NCBI GenBank assembly: GCA_009693575.1
Contig: SHWZ01000012.1
Coordinates: 1 to 54,575 of the forward strand
DNA from: Flavobacteriaceae bacterium
GTDB taxonomy: Bacteria > Bacteroidota > Bacteroidia > UKL13-3
Direction: 5' to 3'
DNA length: 54,575 nucleotides
The notes under the pieces were generated by a model. That model saw nothing but the letters and a program-made list of their open reading frames with translations, did no database searches and was not told the DNA's origin. Both the position numbers and the translations under genes were made by a program. Position 1 is the first letter of the stretch. Each line of letters begins with the position of its first letter. This document shows positions 34,219 to 42,711 of the stretch, one piece after another.

Positions 34219-37122
34219 ATGAAAAAAAATTTGATTATAGTATCATTTGCGTTTTGCTTTTCAGTAAAAACAAATGCCCAAAAAATTGCAGGGCTTGAGA
34301 TTGGAATAGAAGGAATGAAATGGGTAGATTCTGTTTTTCGAACGATGAGCCCCGAACGCAGGCTTGGGCAATTGTTCATGGTAGCAGATTACAGCGACCC
34401 CAAACAATGCCTCATTGACGAAACTGAATGCCTTATAAAAGAGTACGGGATTGGTGGTATATGTATGTTCAAAGGCACTCCAATGCGTCAGGCAACACTG
34501 GTGAACTATTATCAGAGTATCAGCAAAGTGCCGATAATGATCAGCATGGATGCTGAATGGGGCTTGGCCATGCGGTTGGATAGTACGGTGAGCTACCCTA
34601 GGCAGATGGCGATGGGCTGTGTGCAAAACGATTCATTAATATACCATTTCGGAGCTGATGTGGCGAGGCAATGTCGTAGGTTGGGCGTTCATTTTAGCTT
34701 TAGTCCGGTGGTGGATGTGAACAACAACCCACGTAATCCTGTAATAATTGATCGCAGCTTTGGCGAAGACCGTGAACTAGTAGCCCGTAAAGCTATTATG
34801 TATATGCGAGGATTGCAGGATAACAAGGTGCTGGCCTGTGCGAAACATTTTCCTGGGCATGGCAATGTTGAAACGGATTCGCACTTGGATTTGCCTGTGA
34901 TTAACTGTAGCAAAACCGAACTGGATAACACTGAATTATATCCCTTCAAAAAGCTGTTCGATGCAGGAATTGGTTCGGTGATGGTGGCTCACTTGAGTGT
35001 TCCGGTTTTAGACAGCAGTTTGCATACAGCAACATCACTTAGCAAGAATGTTGTAACTAAATTATTGAAACAAGAAATGCAGTTTGAAGGATTGGCAGTG
35101 ACTGATGGATTGGAAATGAAAGGCGTAACCAAATACTTTTTTCCTGATAGCTTGAACCTGCGGTCGCTGATGGCGGGCAATGATGTGCTGCTTTGTGCCA
35201 ACGATGTGCCGGGCTCAGTAAAATATATTCTGGATGCCGCATGGAAAGGATGGATAAGTATGGACCAATTGGATCAAAAGGTGAAGCGATTTTTAGGGGC
35301 TAAATACTGGCTCGGACTAAATAACTATCAACCTTGCGACACTACAAATCTTATTGAAGACTTGAACCTACCGAGCAGTTACGCCCTCAGAAACGATATT
35401 GCAAAAAATGCAATTATTCTGCTGAAAAATGAACACCACTTGCTTCCTATTCCTGCAAACAAAAAATTGCTGCTGCTGAATGTGGGCTACTCAGAGCAGA
35501 CCAAGTTCGAGGAAGCTGTTTCGCTTTTCAATAAGGCAACTGTCATCAACATTGATAAATACAAATCAGATTTTTATTTTGATTCCATAGCCGATTTGGT
35601 GCATGATTTTGATGTGGTGGTAGCTGCTATTCACAGTACTAGCCGCTTTCTCAGCAAAGGGTATGCGTTCACACCGCAGGCCGTTCGGTTTCTAAATAGC
35701 TTGCCAAAAAAAAGGACGTTATATGTTCACTTTGGGAGTCTGTATTCCTTGGATTCTTTTTCTGGATTTCATACAATCATAGCTGCCCATGAGGATTGGG
35801 AATATTATCAAACGGCTGCAGCAAGGTTAGTGTGTGGCAGTGTTTCGGGCAAAGCAAAACTGAGTGTGACACCCACCGAGGAATATACCTTTGGCATGGG
35901 TGAATCATTTCCAGCCATTAACAGTTTGGATATACGCTTGCCACAAGAAGTGGGCCTGGATAGCCGCATACTAAAAGGCATAGACAGCGTTTGTCAAATG
36001 GCGATAGATAGTGGAGCAACTCCTGGCTGCCAAGTGTTTGTGTCGAGAAATGGAAAAATAATTTACAATAAAAGCTTTGGCATACATTCCTATACAGATA
36101 CTACTAGGGTGAAAATTTCAGACCTGTATGATATTGCTTCTGTTACTAAAATACTTTCTACTACTTTGGCGGTAATGAAATTGTATGAAGCTGGAAAACT
36201 TAAGCTCGATGACAAGTTGAGTAAGTATATGAAGGAGCTTCGCAAGACAAACAAAAAAGATATTACGCTCAGGCAGGTGTTAACGCATACAGCAGGTTTG
36301 CAAGAGTGGATTCCATTTTACAAAAACACACTACGCAGCTATGGCCCCGACAGCAATATCTACAAAAAACAGCGGCACGACGGTTTTCAAGTGCAGCTGA
36401 CCGATAGCATGTGGATGCATCGTAGCTATCAAGACAGCATCTGGAATAACATACGAAAATCACCGGTGAAGAAACCCGGCCAATATGCTTACAGCGATAT
36501 AGGTTTTATCCTATTAAAAAGGACTATTGAGAAAATTTCGGGCGAACCCTTTGATAAATATACCGAAGAGCATTTTTACAAACCGTTGGGGCTTGCCAAA
36601 CTTTGTTGGAAACCGTTATACCATAATCCTGTGAGCTCGATTATTCCTTCCGAGGTGGATACTGAATGGAGGAAAACAGAAGTGCTTGGCTATGTGCATG
36701 ACCCAGCAGCGGCTATGCTTGGGGGAGTGAGCGGCCATGCCGGCCTTTTTTCCAATGCCTTTGATGTGGGAGTGTTGATGCAAATGCTTATCAACAAAGG
36801 CTCGTATAAAAATATATCACTTCTGAAGCCTGCCACCGTTGACACATTTTTAAGCAAGCAATATGGCCTCCGCCGTGGGTTAGGGTTTGATAAGGCAGAG
36901 ACCGTTGGAGGAAAGCCTTCACCATGTAGCATCTCTGCGTCTGGAGAAACTTTTGGCCACCAAGGTTTCACAGGTACCTGCACTTGGGCCGATCCACGAA
37001 CGGGCTTGGTATATGTGTTCCTAAGCAATCGGGTGAATCCATCAGCGGGCAATAAAAAACTGCTCAATATGAATGTCCGCACGGGAGTTCAAGATGTGAT
37101 TTATCGCTCAATAATTAAGTAA
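34219..37122 (+). CDS. GH3 (NagZ-like) glycosidase fused to a serine beta-lactamase-like domain
   Basis: This is a 967-aa, two-enzyme protein with a signal peptide (MKKNLIIVSFAFCFSVKTNA). Residues ~30-370 are GH3: the NagZ loop KHFPGHGNVETDSHLDLP (~212-230) and the nucleophile region VTDGLEMKG (~294). A linker/GH3 C-terminal part follows. From ~580 to the end is a class C beta-lactamase/esterase-like domain: SVTK (SxxK, ~637), YAYSDIGF (YxN position reads YSD, ~754), HTAGL and GHQGFTG (~913). NagZ-like enzymes remove N-acetylglucosamine from muropeptides; the second domain may hydrolyse a peptide or ester. Such fusions are known in Bacteroidota. Periplasmic, acting on cell-wall material, is the best inference. 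Confidence 0.9.
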   Translation: MKKNLIIVSFAFCFSVKTNAQKIAGLEIGIEGMKWVDSVFRTMSPERRLGQLFMVADYSDPKQCLIDETECLIKEYGIGGICMFKGTPMRQATLVNYYQSISKVPIMISMDAEWGLAMRLDSTVSYPRQMAMGCVQNDSLIYHFGADVARQCRRLGVHFSFSPVVDVNNNPRNPVIIDRSFGEDRELVARKAIMYMRGLQDNKVLACAKHFPGHGNVETDSHLDLPVINCSKTELDNTELYPFKKLFDAGIGSVMVAHLSVPVLDSSLHTATSLSKNVVTKLLKQEMQFEGLAVTDGLEMKGVTKYFFPDSLNLRSLMAGNDVLLCANDVPGSVKYILDAAWKGWISMDQLDQKVKRFLGAKYWLGLNNYQPCDTTNLIEDLNLPSSYALRNDIAKNAIILLKNEHHLLPIPANKKLLLLNVGYSEQTKFEEAVSLFNKATVINIDKYKSDFYFDSIADLVHDFDVVVAAIHSTSRFLSKGYAFTPQAVRFLNSLPKKRTLYVHFGSLYSLDSFSGFHTIIAAHEDWEYYQTAAARLVCGSVSGKAKLSVTPTEEYTFGMGESFPAINSLDIRLPQEVGLDSRILKGIDSVCQMAIDSGATPGCQVFVSRNGKIIYNKSFGIHSYTDTTRVKISDLYDIASVTKILSTTLAVMKLYEAGKLKLDDKLSKYMKELRKTNKKDITLRQVLTHTAGLQEWIPFYKNTLRSYGPDSNIYKKQRHDGFQVQLTDSMWMHRSYQDSIWNNIRKSPVKKPGQYAYSDIGFILLKRTIEKISGEPFDKYTEEHFYKPLGLAKLCWKPLYHNPVSSIIPSEVDTEWRKTEVLGYVHDPAAAMLGGVSGHAGLFSNAFDVGVLMQMLINKGSYKNISLLKPATVDTFLSKQYGLRRGLGFDKAETVGGKPSPCSISASGETFGHQGFTGTCTWADPRTGLVYVFLSNRVNPSAGNKKLLNMNVRTGVQDVIYRSIIK

Positions 37123-37190
37123 GAATACAAGCCAGTATTGGGTTTTGCCTAATGGTGATAACTCTCCTTTTTCTCCAACAAGGTTGAACA

Positions 37191-37198
37191 TATTTTTG
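37191..37198 (+). promoter_or_regulatory. TAnnTTTG element with long leader before guaA
   Basis: TATTTTTG lies 103 nt before the guaA ATG, the longest leader predicted in the window; it includes the inverted repeat 37229-37278. Confidence 0.45.
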
Positions 37199-37228
37199 CA
37201 GCGTAGACAAGGCATATTAATACATAGG

Positions 37229-37278
37229 CTTCGCTCCGCCTGACAGCATAGCATCTGTCACCCTGAGGGTAGTTGAAG
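37229..37278. repeat. Palindromic element in the guaA leader
   Basis: CTTC..TGACAG and CTGTCA..GAAG (with CCCTGAGGGT inside the right arm) form a long imperfect stem. The right half, GTCACCCTGAGGGTAGTTGA, looks like a dispersed GTCACCCTGAG-type repeat I recall from many Bacteroidota intergenic regions. Confidence 0.5.
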
Positions 37279-37301
37279 AGCCACCTGCTAAATCTAGTAT
37301 C

Positions 37302-38855
37302 ATGCACCAAACCATCCTCATCCTCGACTTCGGTTCACAATATACCCAACTCATTGCCCGCCGACTGCGTGAGCTCAGTATTTACTCTGAGATTCATCCC
37401 TTCAACCATATCCCTGATACGGTTGAAAATTTGCAAGGAGTAATTCTAAGTGGCAGCCCCTGCAGCGTGAACGAGGAGGGTGCACCGAACCCTGATTTGA
37501 GCCGTTTCAAAGGTAATGTGCCTTTGCTTGGTGTATGCTATGGTGCTCAATTATTGACCAAGCAAAATGGTGGCGAAGTAGGTAAGAGTAGCACTAGGGA
37601 GTTTGGGAGGGCACAGTTAGCGTTTTTAGCTTCGAGTTCCGAGTTCATAGTTGATGATTACAACAACAGACTTTTCAATGAAGTTGAAAGCTCCCAAGTA
37701 TGGATGAGCCATAGCGATACCATCAAACAAGTGCCGGATAGTTTTGAGGTACTAGCCAGTAGCGATAATATACCTGTGGCAGCTTTTCATATAAAAGGAG
37801 AAGAAACTTATGGCATACAATTTCACCCCGAAGTGACCCATAGCACTGATGGCATGAAGATTCTCGAAAATTTTGCGGTCGGTATTTGTGGTTGCACCCA
37901 AGACTGGACTCCAGCTCATTTTATAGATGAAACTGTGGCTAACCTGAAAGACAAATTAGGTAGTGAAAAAGTGGTGATTGGATTGAGCGGTGGGGTAGAT
38001 AGTTCAGTGGCGGCAGTGTTGTTGGATAAGTCTATTGGCCAAAATCTGTACTGTGTATTTATTGATAATGGTTTGCTTCGCAAAAATGAATATACCCAGG
38101 TGTTAGACTCTTACAAAAATATGGGTTTGAATGTGATTGGGGTGGATGCTTCGCAGCGTTTTCTTTCGCAGCTGAAGGGCATCTCCGATCCTGAAACTAA
38201 ACGCAAAACCATTGGCCGGGTGTTCATCGAAGTGTTTGAAGAAGAAGCCAAAAAAATATCCGAAGTGAAATGGCTAGCCCAAGGAACGATATATCCCGAT
38301 GTGATTGAAAGTGTGAGCATGGGCGGCCCTTCACAAACCATCAAAAGCCATCACAACGTCGGAGGATTGCCAGAGAAAATGAGCCTCAAAATAGTAGAGC
38401 CGCTTAGGATGTTGTTTAAAGACGAGGTACGACGGGTTGGCAAAGCCTTGGGCATGAATGCCAGTTTGCTTGGCCGTCATCCATTTCCTGGACCCGGATT
38501 GAGTATACGTTTGCTGGGGGAAATATCGGAAGAAAAAATACGTATTCTGCAAGATGCGGATGATATCTTCATCAAGGCCCTGAAAGAGGACGAATTATAT
38601 GACAAAGTTTGGCAAGCCGGAGCAATTTTTCTGCCAGTGCAAAGTGTAGGTGTGATGGGTGACGAACGCACTTACCAACACGTGATATGCCTGCGTGCCG
38701 TGAGTAGTGTGGATGGCATGACCGCTGACTGGAGCCACCTGCCTCACGAGTTCTTGGCCAAGGTGAGCAACCGCATCATCAACCAAGTACCTGGCATCAA
38801 CCGGGTAGTATATGATATTAGCAGCAAGCCTCCAGCCACCATTGAGTGGGAGTAG
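37302..38855 (+). CDS. guaA: GMP synthase (glutamine-hydrolysing)
   Basis: The 517-aa cytoplasmic enzyme converts XMP to GMP using glutamine and ATP. The amidotransferase half shows [16 protein letters not shown], the catalytic Cys in [10 protein letters not shown] (~75-84) and the His-Glu pair in FHPEVTHS (~174). The ATP pyrophosphatase half has the P-loop [15 protein letters not shown] (~226). The dimerisation domain ends [17 protein letters not shown], as in other GuaA. Full length, no defects seen. Confidence 0.97.
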   Translation: MHQTILILDFGSQYTQLIARRLRELSIYSEIHPFNHIPDTVENLQGVILSGSPCSVNEEGAPNPDLSRFKGNVPLLGVCYGAQLLTKQNGGEVGKSSTREFGRAQLAFLASSSEFIVDDYNNRLFNEVESSQVWMSHSDTIKQVPDSFEVLASSDNIPVAAFHIKGEETYGIQFHPEVTHSTDGMKILENFAVGICGCTQDWTPAHFIDETVANLKDKLGSEKVVIGLSGGVDSSVAAVLLDKSIGQNLYCVFIDNGLLRKNEYTQVLDSYKNMGLNVIGVDASQRFLSQLKGISDPETKRKTIGRVFIEVFEEEAKKISEVKWLAQGTIYPDVIESVSMGGPSQTIKSHHNVGGLPEKMSLKIVEPLRMLFKDEVRRVGKALGMNASLLGRHPFPGPGLSIRLLGEISEEKIRILQDADDIFIKALKEDELYDKVWQAGAIFLPVQSVGVMGDERTYQHVICLRAVSSVDGMTADWSHLPHEFLAKVSNRIINQVPGINRVVYDISSKPPATIEWE

Positions 38856-38873
38856 GGGCAAGTTGTGAGCTAG

Positions 38874-39050
38874 ATGTTGGAAGTAGTTAAGTCACGAACG
38901 TTTGGGCAATACGATTTTATAAGTAAGTTGTACGAAAAAATCGGACAACTGAAAATGGAGTTAGCGGATGGCAAACTGTATCTTACCGATGTAGCCGAAA
39001 TCGAACAATTGGTGAGACTTATACAATCCATACCATCGCCTAAGGCCTAG
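38874..39050 (+). CDS. Small hypothetical protein (58 aa)
   Basis: A short ORF from ATG 38874 to TAG 39050, with a stop codon immediately before the start. It encodes an apparently helical, charged 58-aa peptide (FGQYDFISKLYEKIGQLKME, DVAEIEQLVRLIQSIPSPKA). It lies 18 nt after guaA and 22 nt before cinA, on the same strand. I do not recognise it; coding potential is suggested only by composition and neat spacing. Confidence 0.45.
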   Translation: MLEVVKSRTFGQYDFISKLYEKIGQLKMELADGKLYLTDVAEIEQLVRLIQSIPSPKA

Positions 39051-39072
39051 CCTCCCCTTACTTTGCAGCCAA

Positions 39073-40320
39073 ATGCAGGCAGAAATAATAACCATTGGCG
39101 ACGAGCTACTCATCGGGCAAGTAGTCGACACTAACTCAGCTTGGCTGGGGCAGCAGCTCAGTTTACTGGGTATCCCTGTGAAGCAAATTACTTCGTGTAG
39201 CGACTCAGAAGAACATATAGTACAAAGCCTGCAACAGGCTAGTCAGCGAGCGGGATTGATTATCATCACCGGCGGACTTGGCCCTACGAAAGACGATATT
39301 ACCAAACATACGCTTGCCAAGTACTTCGGAGTGGGTATGAAGCTGGATGAAGCGACACTCAATCGGGTGGAATATATTTTCAGGATGCGGAAAATGCCGA
39401 TGCTGGAGAGCAACCGCCTGCAAGCCATGGTGCCCGCCAATTGTGAAGTACTCGACAATCGCAGTGGCACGGCTCCGGGCATGTGGTTCAAGTTAGAGGG
39501 GCATGTGTATGTGAGCCTGCCCGGAGTGCCTTACGAAATGAAAACCATTTTTGAGGAGGAGGTAATTCCGCTAATCAAGGAGCATTTCGAATTGCCAAAC
39601 ATTGTGCATAAAACATTGCTCACAGCAGGCATCGGCGAATCCTATTTGGCTGAAAAAATAAAGACTGTAGAAGATGCATTGCCCCAGCATATAAAACTGG
39701 CTTACTTGCCTGCCACTGCTCAAGTGCGGCTACGGCTTACTGGGAATGGAATGGACAAAGCAGAGCTTACCCGCGAAATTGACCATATTGCTGAACATAT
39801 TATTTCTAAAGTTCCAGAATACTTTTTTGGAGAGGGAGAAGACACTTTAGAGCAACTTGCAAACCGCCTGCTCACCGAAAGGAAGGAAACATTGAGCGTA
39901 GCTGAAAGCTTTACAGGTGGTTACTTGGCACACCTTATCACGGCTGTGCCTGGCAGTTCAGTATATTTTATGGGGTCAATAGTGGCTTATGCCAATAGTG
40001 TGAAGGTGTCTGATATTGGTGTCACAGGTGAAACCCTTCATAGTTATGGGTCAGTAAGCGAACAATGTGTAAAGGAAATGGCGGAGGGCTGTCGTAAGAA
40101 ATTTGGCACCACTTGGGCCATGGCAAGCACGGGTGTGGCGGGCCCTGGAGGTGGAACAATAGGGAAGCCAGTTGGCACTTGCTACATAGCTATTTCAGGC
40201 CCGAATGGTACAGTTGCCAAACGCTACGACTTCGGCGACGACCGTGGCCGCACCATCCAACGGGGCAGCATCATGGGCTTGGATATGCTGAGGCGGGAGT
40301 TATTGGGAATTGGCCATTGA
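39073..40320 (+). CDS. cinA: CinA: competence/damage-inducible protein with nicotinamide-nucleotide amidase domain
   Basis: The 415-aa protein has the N-terminal MoCF-like pyrophosphatase domain (EIITIGDELLIGQVVDTNSAW, ITGGLGPTKDDITK, LPGVPYEM) and the C-terminal PncC deamidase domain (LSVAESFTGGYLAHLITAVP near 275-295, MASTGVAGPGGGTIGKPVGT near 355-375). It hydrolyses nicotinamide mononucleotide to nicotinate mononucleotide in NAD recycling, and cleaves ADP-ribose-type compounds. It converges with rlmN, 18 nt apart. TTACTTTG before the start is a near-consensus -7 element. Confidence 0.95.
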   Translation: MQAEIITIGDELLIGQVVDTNSAWLGQQLSLLGIPVKQITSCSDSEEHIVQSLQQASQRAGLIIITGGLGPTKDDITKHTLAKYFGVGMKLDEATLNRVEYIFRMRKMPMLESNRLQAMVPANCEVLDNRSGTAPGMWFKLEGHVYVSLPGVPYEMKTIFEEEVIPLIKEHFELPNIVHKTLLTAGIGESYLAEKIKTVEDALPQHIKLAYLPATAQVRLRLTGNGMDKAELTREIDHIAEHIISKVPEYFFGEGEDTLEQLANRLLTERKETLSVAESFTGGYLAHLITAVPGSSVYFMGSIVAYANSVKVSDIGVTGETLHSYGSVSEQCVKEMAEGCRKKFGTTWAMASTGVAGPGGGTIGKPVGTCYIAISGPNGTVAKRYDFGDDRGRTIQRGSIMGLDMLRRELLGIGH

Positions 40321-40338
40321 ATAACCAATCATAAATCT

Positions 40339-41367
40339 TCAACCCTTATTGGCCAACTGTCCACAGGCGGCATCAATGTCTTTGCCACGGCTGCGGCGTA
40401 TGTTCACAATGAGGTTGCGGCTTTCCAGAAAATCACGGAAGTCTTCGATGCGATCTGCCTTGGCGTTTTGGAACAACCCATCGCCAATTGGGTTATATTC
40501 TATCAGGTTTATTTTTACGGGTACGTTGCGAGCAAAACGGGCTAGATCCGCGGCATCATCCAAGCTATCATTAAAGCCATCGAATACGATATATTCAAAC
40601 GTGATACGAGTACCAGTCTTTTCATGAAAATAACGGAGGGCTTCGGCTAACACAGTTAGATTGTTGGTTTCGTTGATGCCCATGATTTCATTTCGCTTGG
40701 CATCGCTGGCGGCATGGAGGGATAAGGCAAGATTGAATTTCACTTCATCGTCCCCCAACTTCTTTATCATTTTGGCTATGCCGGCTGTGCTCACTGTTAT
40801 GCGTTGAGGCGACATCCCGAGCCCATCAGGGCTCGATATCATCTGTGTACTCTTGAGCATGTTGGTATAGTTCAGCAGCGGTTCGCCCATGCCCATATAC
40901 ACGATATTACTTAAGGGAATTCCATAGTTATCCTCGGCTTGTTTTTTTATCAATGCCACTTGATCATATATCTCCCAATGGTCAAGATTGCGGAGTCTAT
41001 CCATTTTGCCAGTAGCACAAAATTTACAAGCCAAACTGCAACCTACCTGACTGCTGATGCAAGCCGTCATGCGGGTATCTGTTGGGATAAGTACTCCTTC
41101 AATCAAATGGTCATCATGCAGGCGAAAAGCCGTCTTGATGGTGCGATCGCGGCTGGTTTGGCTGTGGTCTATTTTTACTTTATCAATAGTATATTCTTGC
41201 GACAGCTTTTCCCTGAAACCAGCAGGCAGGTTGCTCATATCGTCAAACTCACTTGCCCCATTTTTCCATAGCCACTCATACAACTGCTTTGCCCGAAAAG
41301 GTTTCTCACCAATGCTTGCAACTAGCTGGGTAAGTTCTTCGGGGCTGAGGGAGCGGAGGTTGGGCAT
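40339..41367 (-). CDS. rlmN: 23S rRNA (adenine-2503-C2)-methyltransferase (dual-specificity RlmN)
   Basis: This 342-aa radical-SAM enzyme methylates C2 of A2503 in 23S rRNA (and A37 in some tRNAs). The 4Fe-4S motif CSLACKFC (CxxxCxxC, ~117-124) is intact, as are the SAM-binding GMGEPLLNY (~163) and the methyl-relay Cys near the end (ACGQL). Start ATG 41367 gives MPNLRSLSPEELTQLV. It converges with cinA and lies downstream of prfB on the same strand, separated by 156 bp that include a small hairpin. Confidence 0.96.
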   Translation of the reverse strand: MPNLRSLSPEELTQLVASIGEKPFRAKQLYEWLWKNGASEFDDMSNLPAGFREKLSQEYTIDKVKIDHSQTSRDRTIKTAFRLHDDHLIEGVLIPTDTRMTACISSQVGCSLACKFCATGKMDRLRNLDHWEIYDQVALIKKQAEDNYGIPLSNIVYMGMGEPLLNYTNMLKSTQMISSPDGLGMSPQRITVSTAGIAKMIKKLGDDEVKFNLALSLHAASDAKRNEIMGINETNNLTVLAEALRYFHEKTGTRITFEYIVFDGFNDSLDDAADLARFARNVPVKINLIEYNPIGDGLFQNAKADRIEDFRDFLESRNLIVNIRRSRGKDIDAACGQLANKG

Positions 41368-41419
41368 TGCCGTTTTTAGTTTTTTGTTTTTAGTTCTGAA
41401 GGGAGTTGAAATTTACGTC

Positions 41420-41440
41420 ATTCTGAACTGGTTTCAGAAT
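41420..41440. repeat. Hairpin between prfB and rlmN (TCTGAAACCAGTTCAGA type)
   Basis: ATTCTGAA (41420-41427) pairs perfectly with TTCAGAAT (41433-41440) across CTGGT. GTCATTCTGAACTGGTTTCA resembles a common dispersed repeat of Bacteroidota intergenic DNA, from memory. Confidence 0.5.
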
Positions 41441-41523
41441 CTGCTAATACTCGTAGTTGACTGTAATTGTATATCCAAAGATATAGAAATTCGTACATCG
41501 TAACTCATATTTCGTAAATGCCT

Positions 41524-42595
41524 TCACCCCGAATATTCCAACAAAAATGCTTTAATAAAATCCTCCAAGTCACCGTCCATCACGGCTTGGATATTTGATG
41601 TTTCGATACCTGTGCGGAGGTCTTTCACCAGCTTGTAGGGATGGAACACATAGTTACGAATCTGTGAGCCCCATTCTATCTTCTTCTTGCCTGCTTCCAC
41701 CGTTGCTTTTGCTTCATTTTGCTTGCGAAGCTCTATTTCATACAGTTGTGATTTCAGCATAATCATAGCTCGTTCCCTATTGCCAATCTGCGACCTGTCT
41801 ACCTGACAAACCACCACTATACCAGTAGGCTTGTGGGTCAGTTGCACCTTGGTTTCTACCTTGTTCACGTTTTGGCCGCCAGCCCCTCCCGATCGGGAAG
41901 TATGCATCTCAATATCACCTTCGTTTATTTCGATGTTTATATTGTCGTCCACCTCGGGATAAACATATACTGAAGCAAAGGAAGTATGGCGGCGGGCATT
42001 GCTATCAAACGGGCTGATGCGAACCATCCGGTGCACACCATTTTCACCTTTCAGGTAGCCATAGGCAAAAGGCCCGGCTATTTCCAATGTACATGATTTG
42101 ATACCTGCACCATCGCCGTCTTGTCGGTCTATTTCCACTACTTTGTAGCCATTTTTCTGCCCCCACATCACATACATGCGGCTCAGCATCTCAGCCCAGT
42201 CTTGGCTTTCTGTGCCACCTGCCCCTGAGTTTATATTGACAATGGCGGTGAGGTTGTTTTCCTCGCCACCCAGCATTTTTTTGAACTCCAATGTTTCCAG
42301 CTCTTTTTCCACGGCTGCGGCCATCTTGTCCAACTCCTCATCGGATTCGCCAAGTTCCATGGTCACTTCTAGGTCCTCGAGCAGCGATTGCAGGACATTG
42401 AAAGATTCCACCCAAAGTTTTTGGGTCTTGATGGATTTAAGCAGTTTTTCGGCAGCGGCTGGGTCGTCCCAAAAAGTTGGGCCATGCGAAGTTTCTTCTA
42501 CCGCTTTTATTTCGGAAAGTTTGGTATCGACATCAAAGATATCTCCTCAAAGCCTCGACACGGCCCCTCAAATCTTTAAATTGATCAGTATTCAT
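41524..42595 (-). CDS. prfB: Peptide chain release factor 2, with programmed +1 frameshift
   Basis: RF2 ends translation at UGA and UAA. The first 20 codons run from ATG 42595 ([20 protein letters not shown]) to an in-frame TGA at 42535-42533; the +1 frame continues at GAT (42534) for 336 residues, total 356 aa. The site AGG AGA TAT CTT TGA mirrors the known E. coli slip site. Domain marks: SPF in [12 protein letters not shown] (stop-codon recognition, ~194) and GGQ in [11 protein letters not shown] (peptide release, ~236). A simple ORF caller would start at an internal GTG (42411) and miss the N-terminus. When RF2 is scarce, shifting makes more of it (autoregulation). Confidence 0.95.
42533..42547 (-). 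promoter_or_regulatory. Programmed +1 frameshift site in prfB
   Basis: On the minus strand AGG AGA TAT CTT TGA: an SD-like AGGAG, the slippery CTT codon and the in-frame TGA, with the same spacing as the E. coli AGGGGG UAU CUU UGA. The ribosome slips +1 on CTTT at this point. Confidence 0.93.
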
Positions 42596-42603
42596 ATCGG
42601 GGG

Positions 42604-42611
42604 CAAAGATA
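42604..42611 (-). promoter_or_regulatory. TAnnTTTG element before prfB
   Basis: The minus strand reads TATCTTTG, 8 nt before the prfB ATG (42595), so the leader would be only a few bases. No -33 box was evident. Confidence 0.5.
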
Positions 42612-42711
42612 GGGAGTCAGTGTTTTTAGTTTGGGTCTTCGACAAGCTTGATGAGACAGAAACTTATAGTTAACGAACAGCGTACAACCCACTGAGATAA
42701 TTCCCCATGCT

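Noticed and set aside
40321-40352. Terminator between cinA and rlmN
   Set aside because: TTGGCCA and TGGCCAA are complementary but separated by ~35 nt and lack a T-run, so a terminator is not supported.
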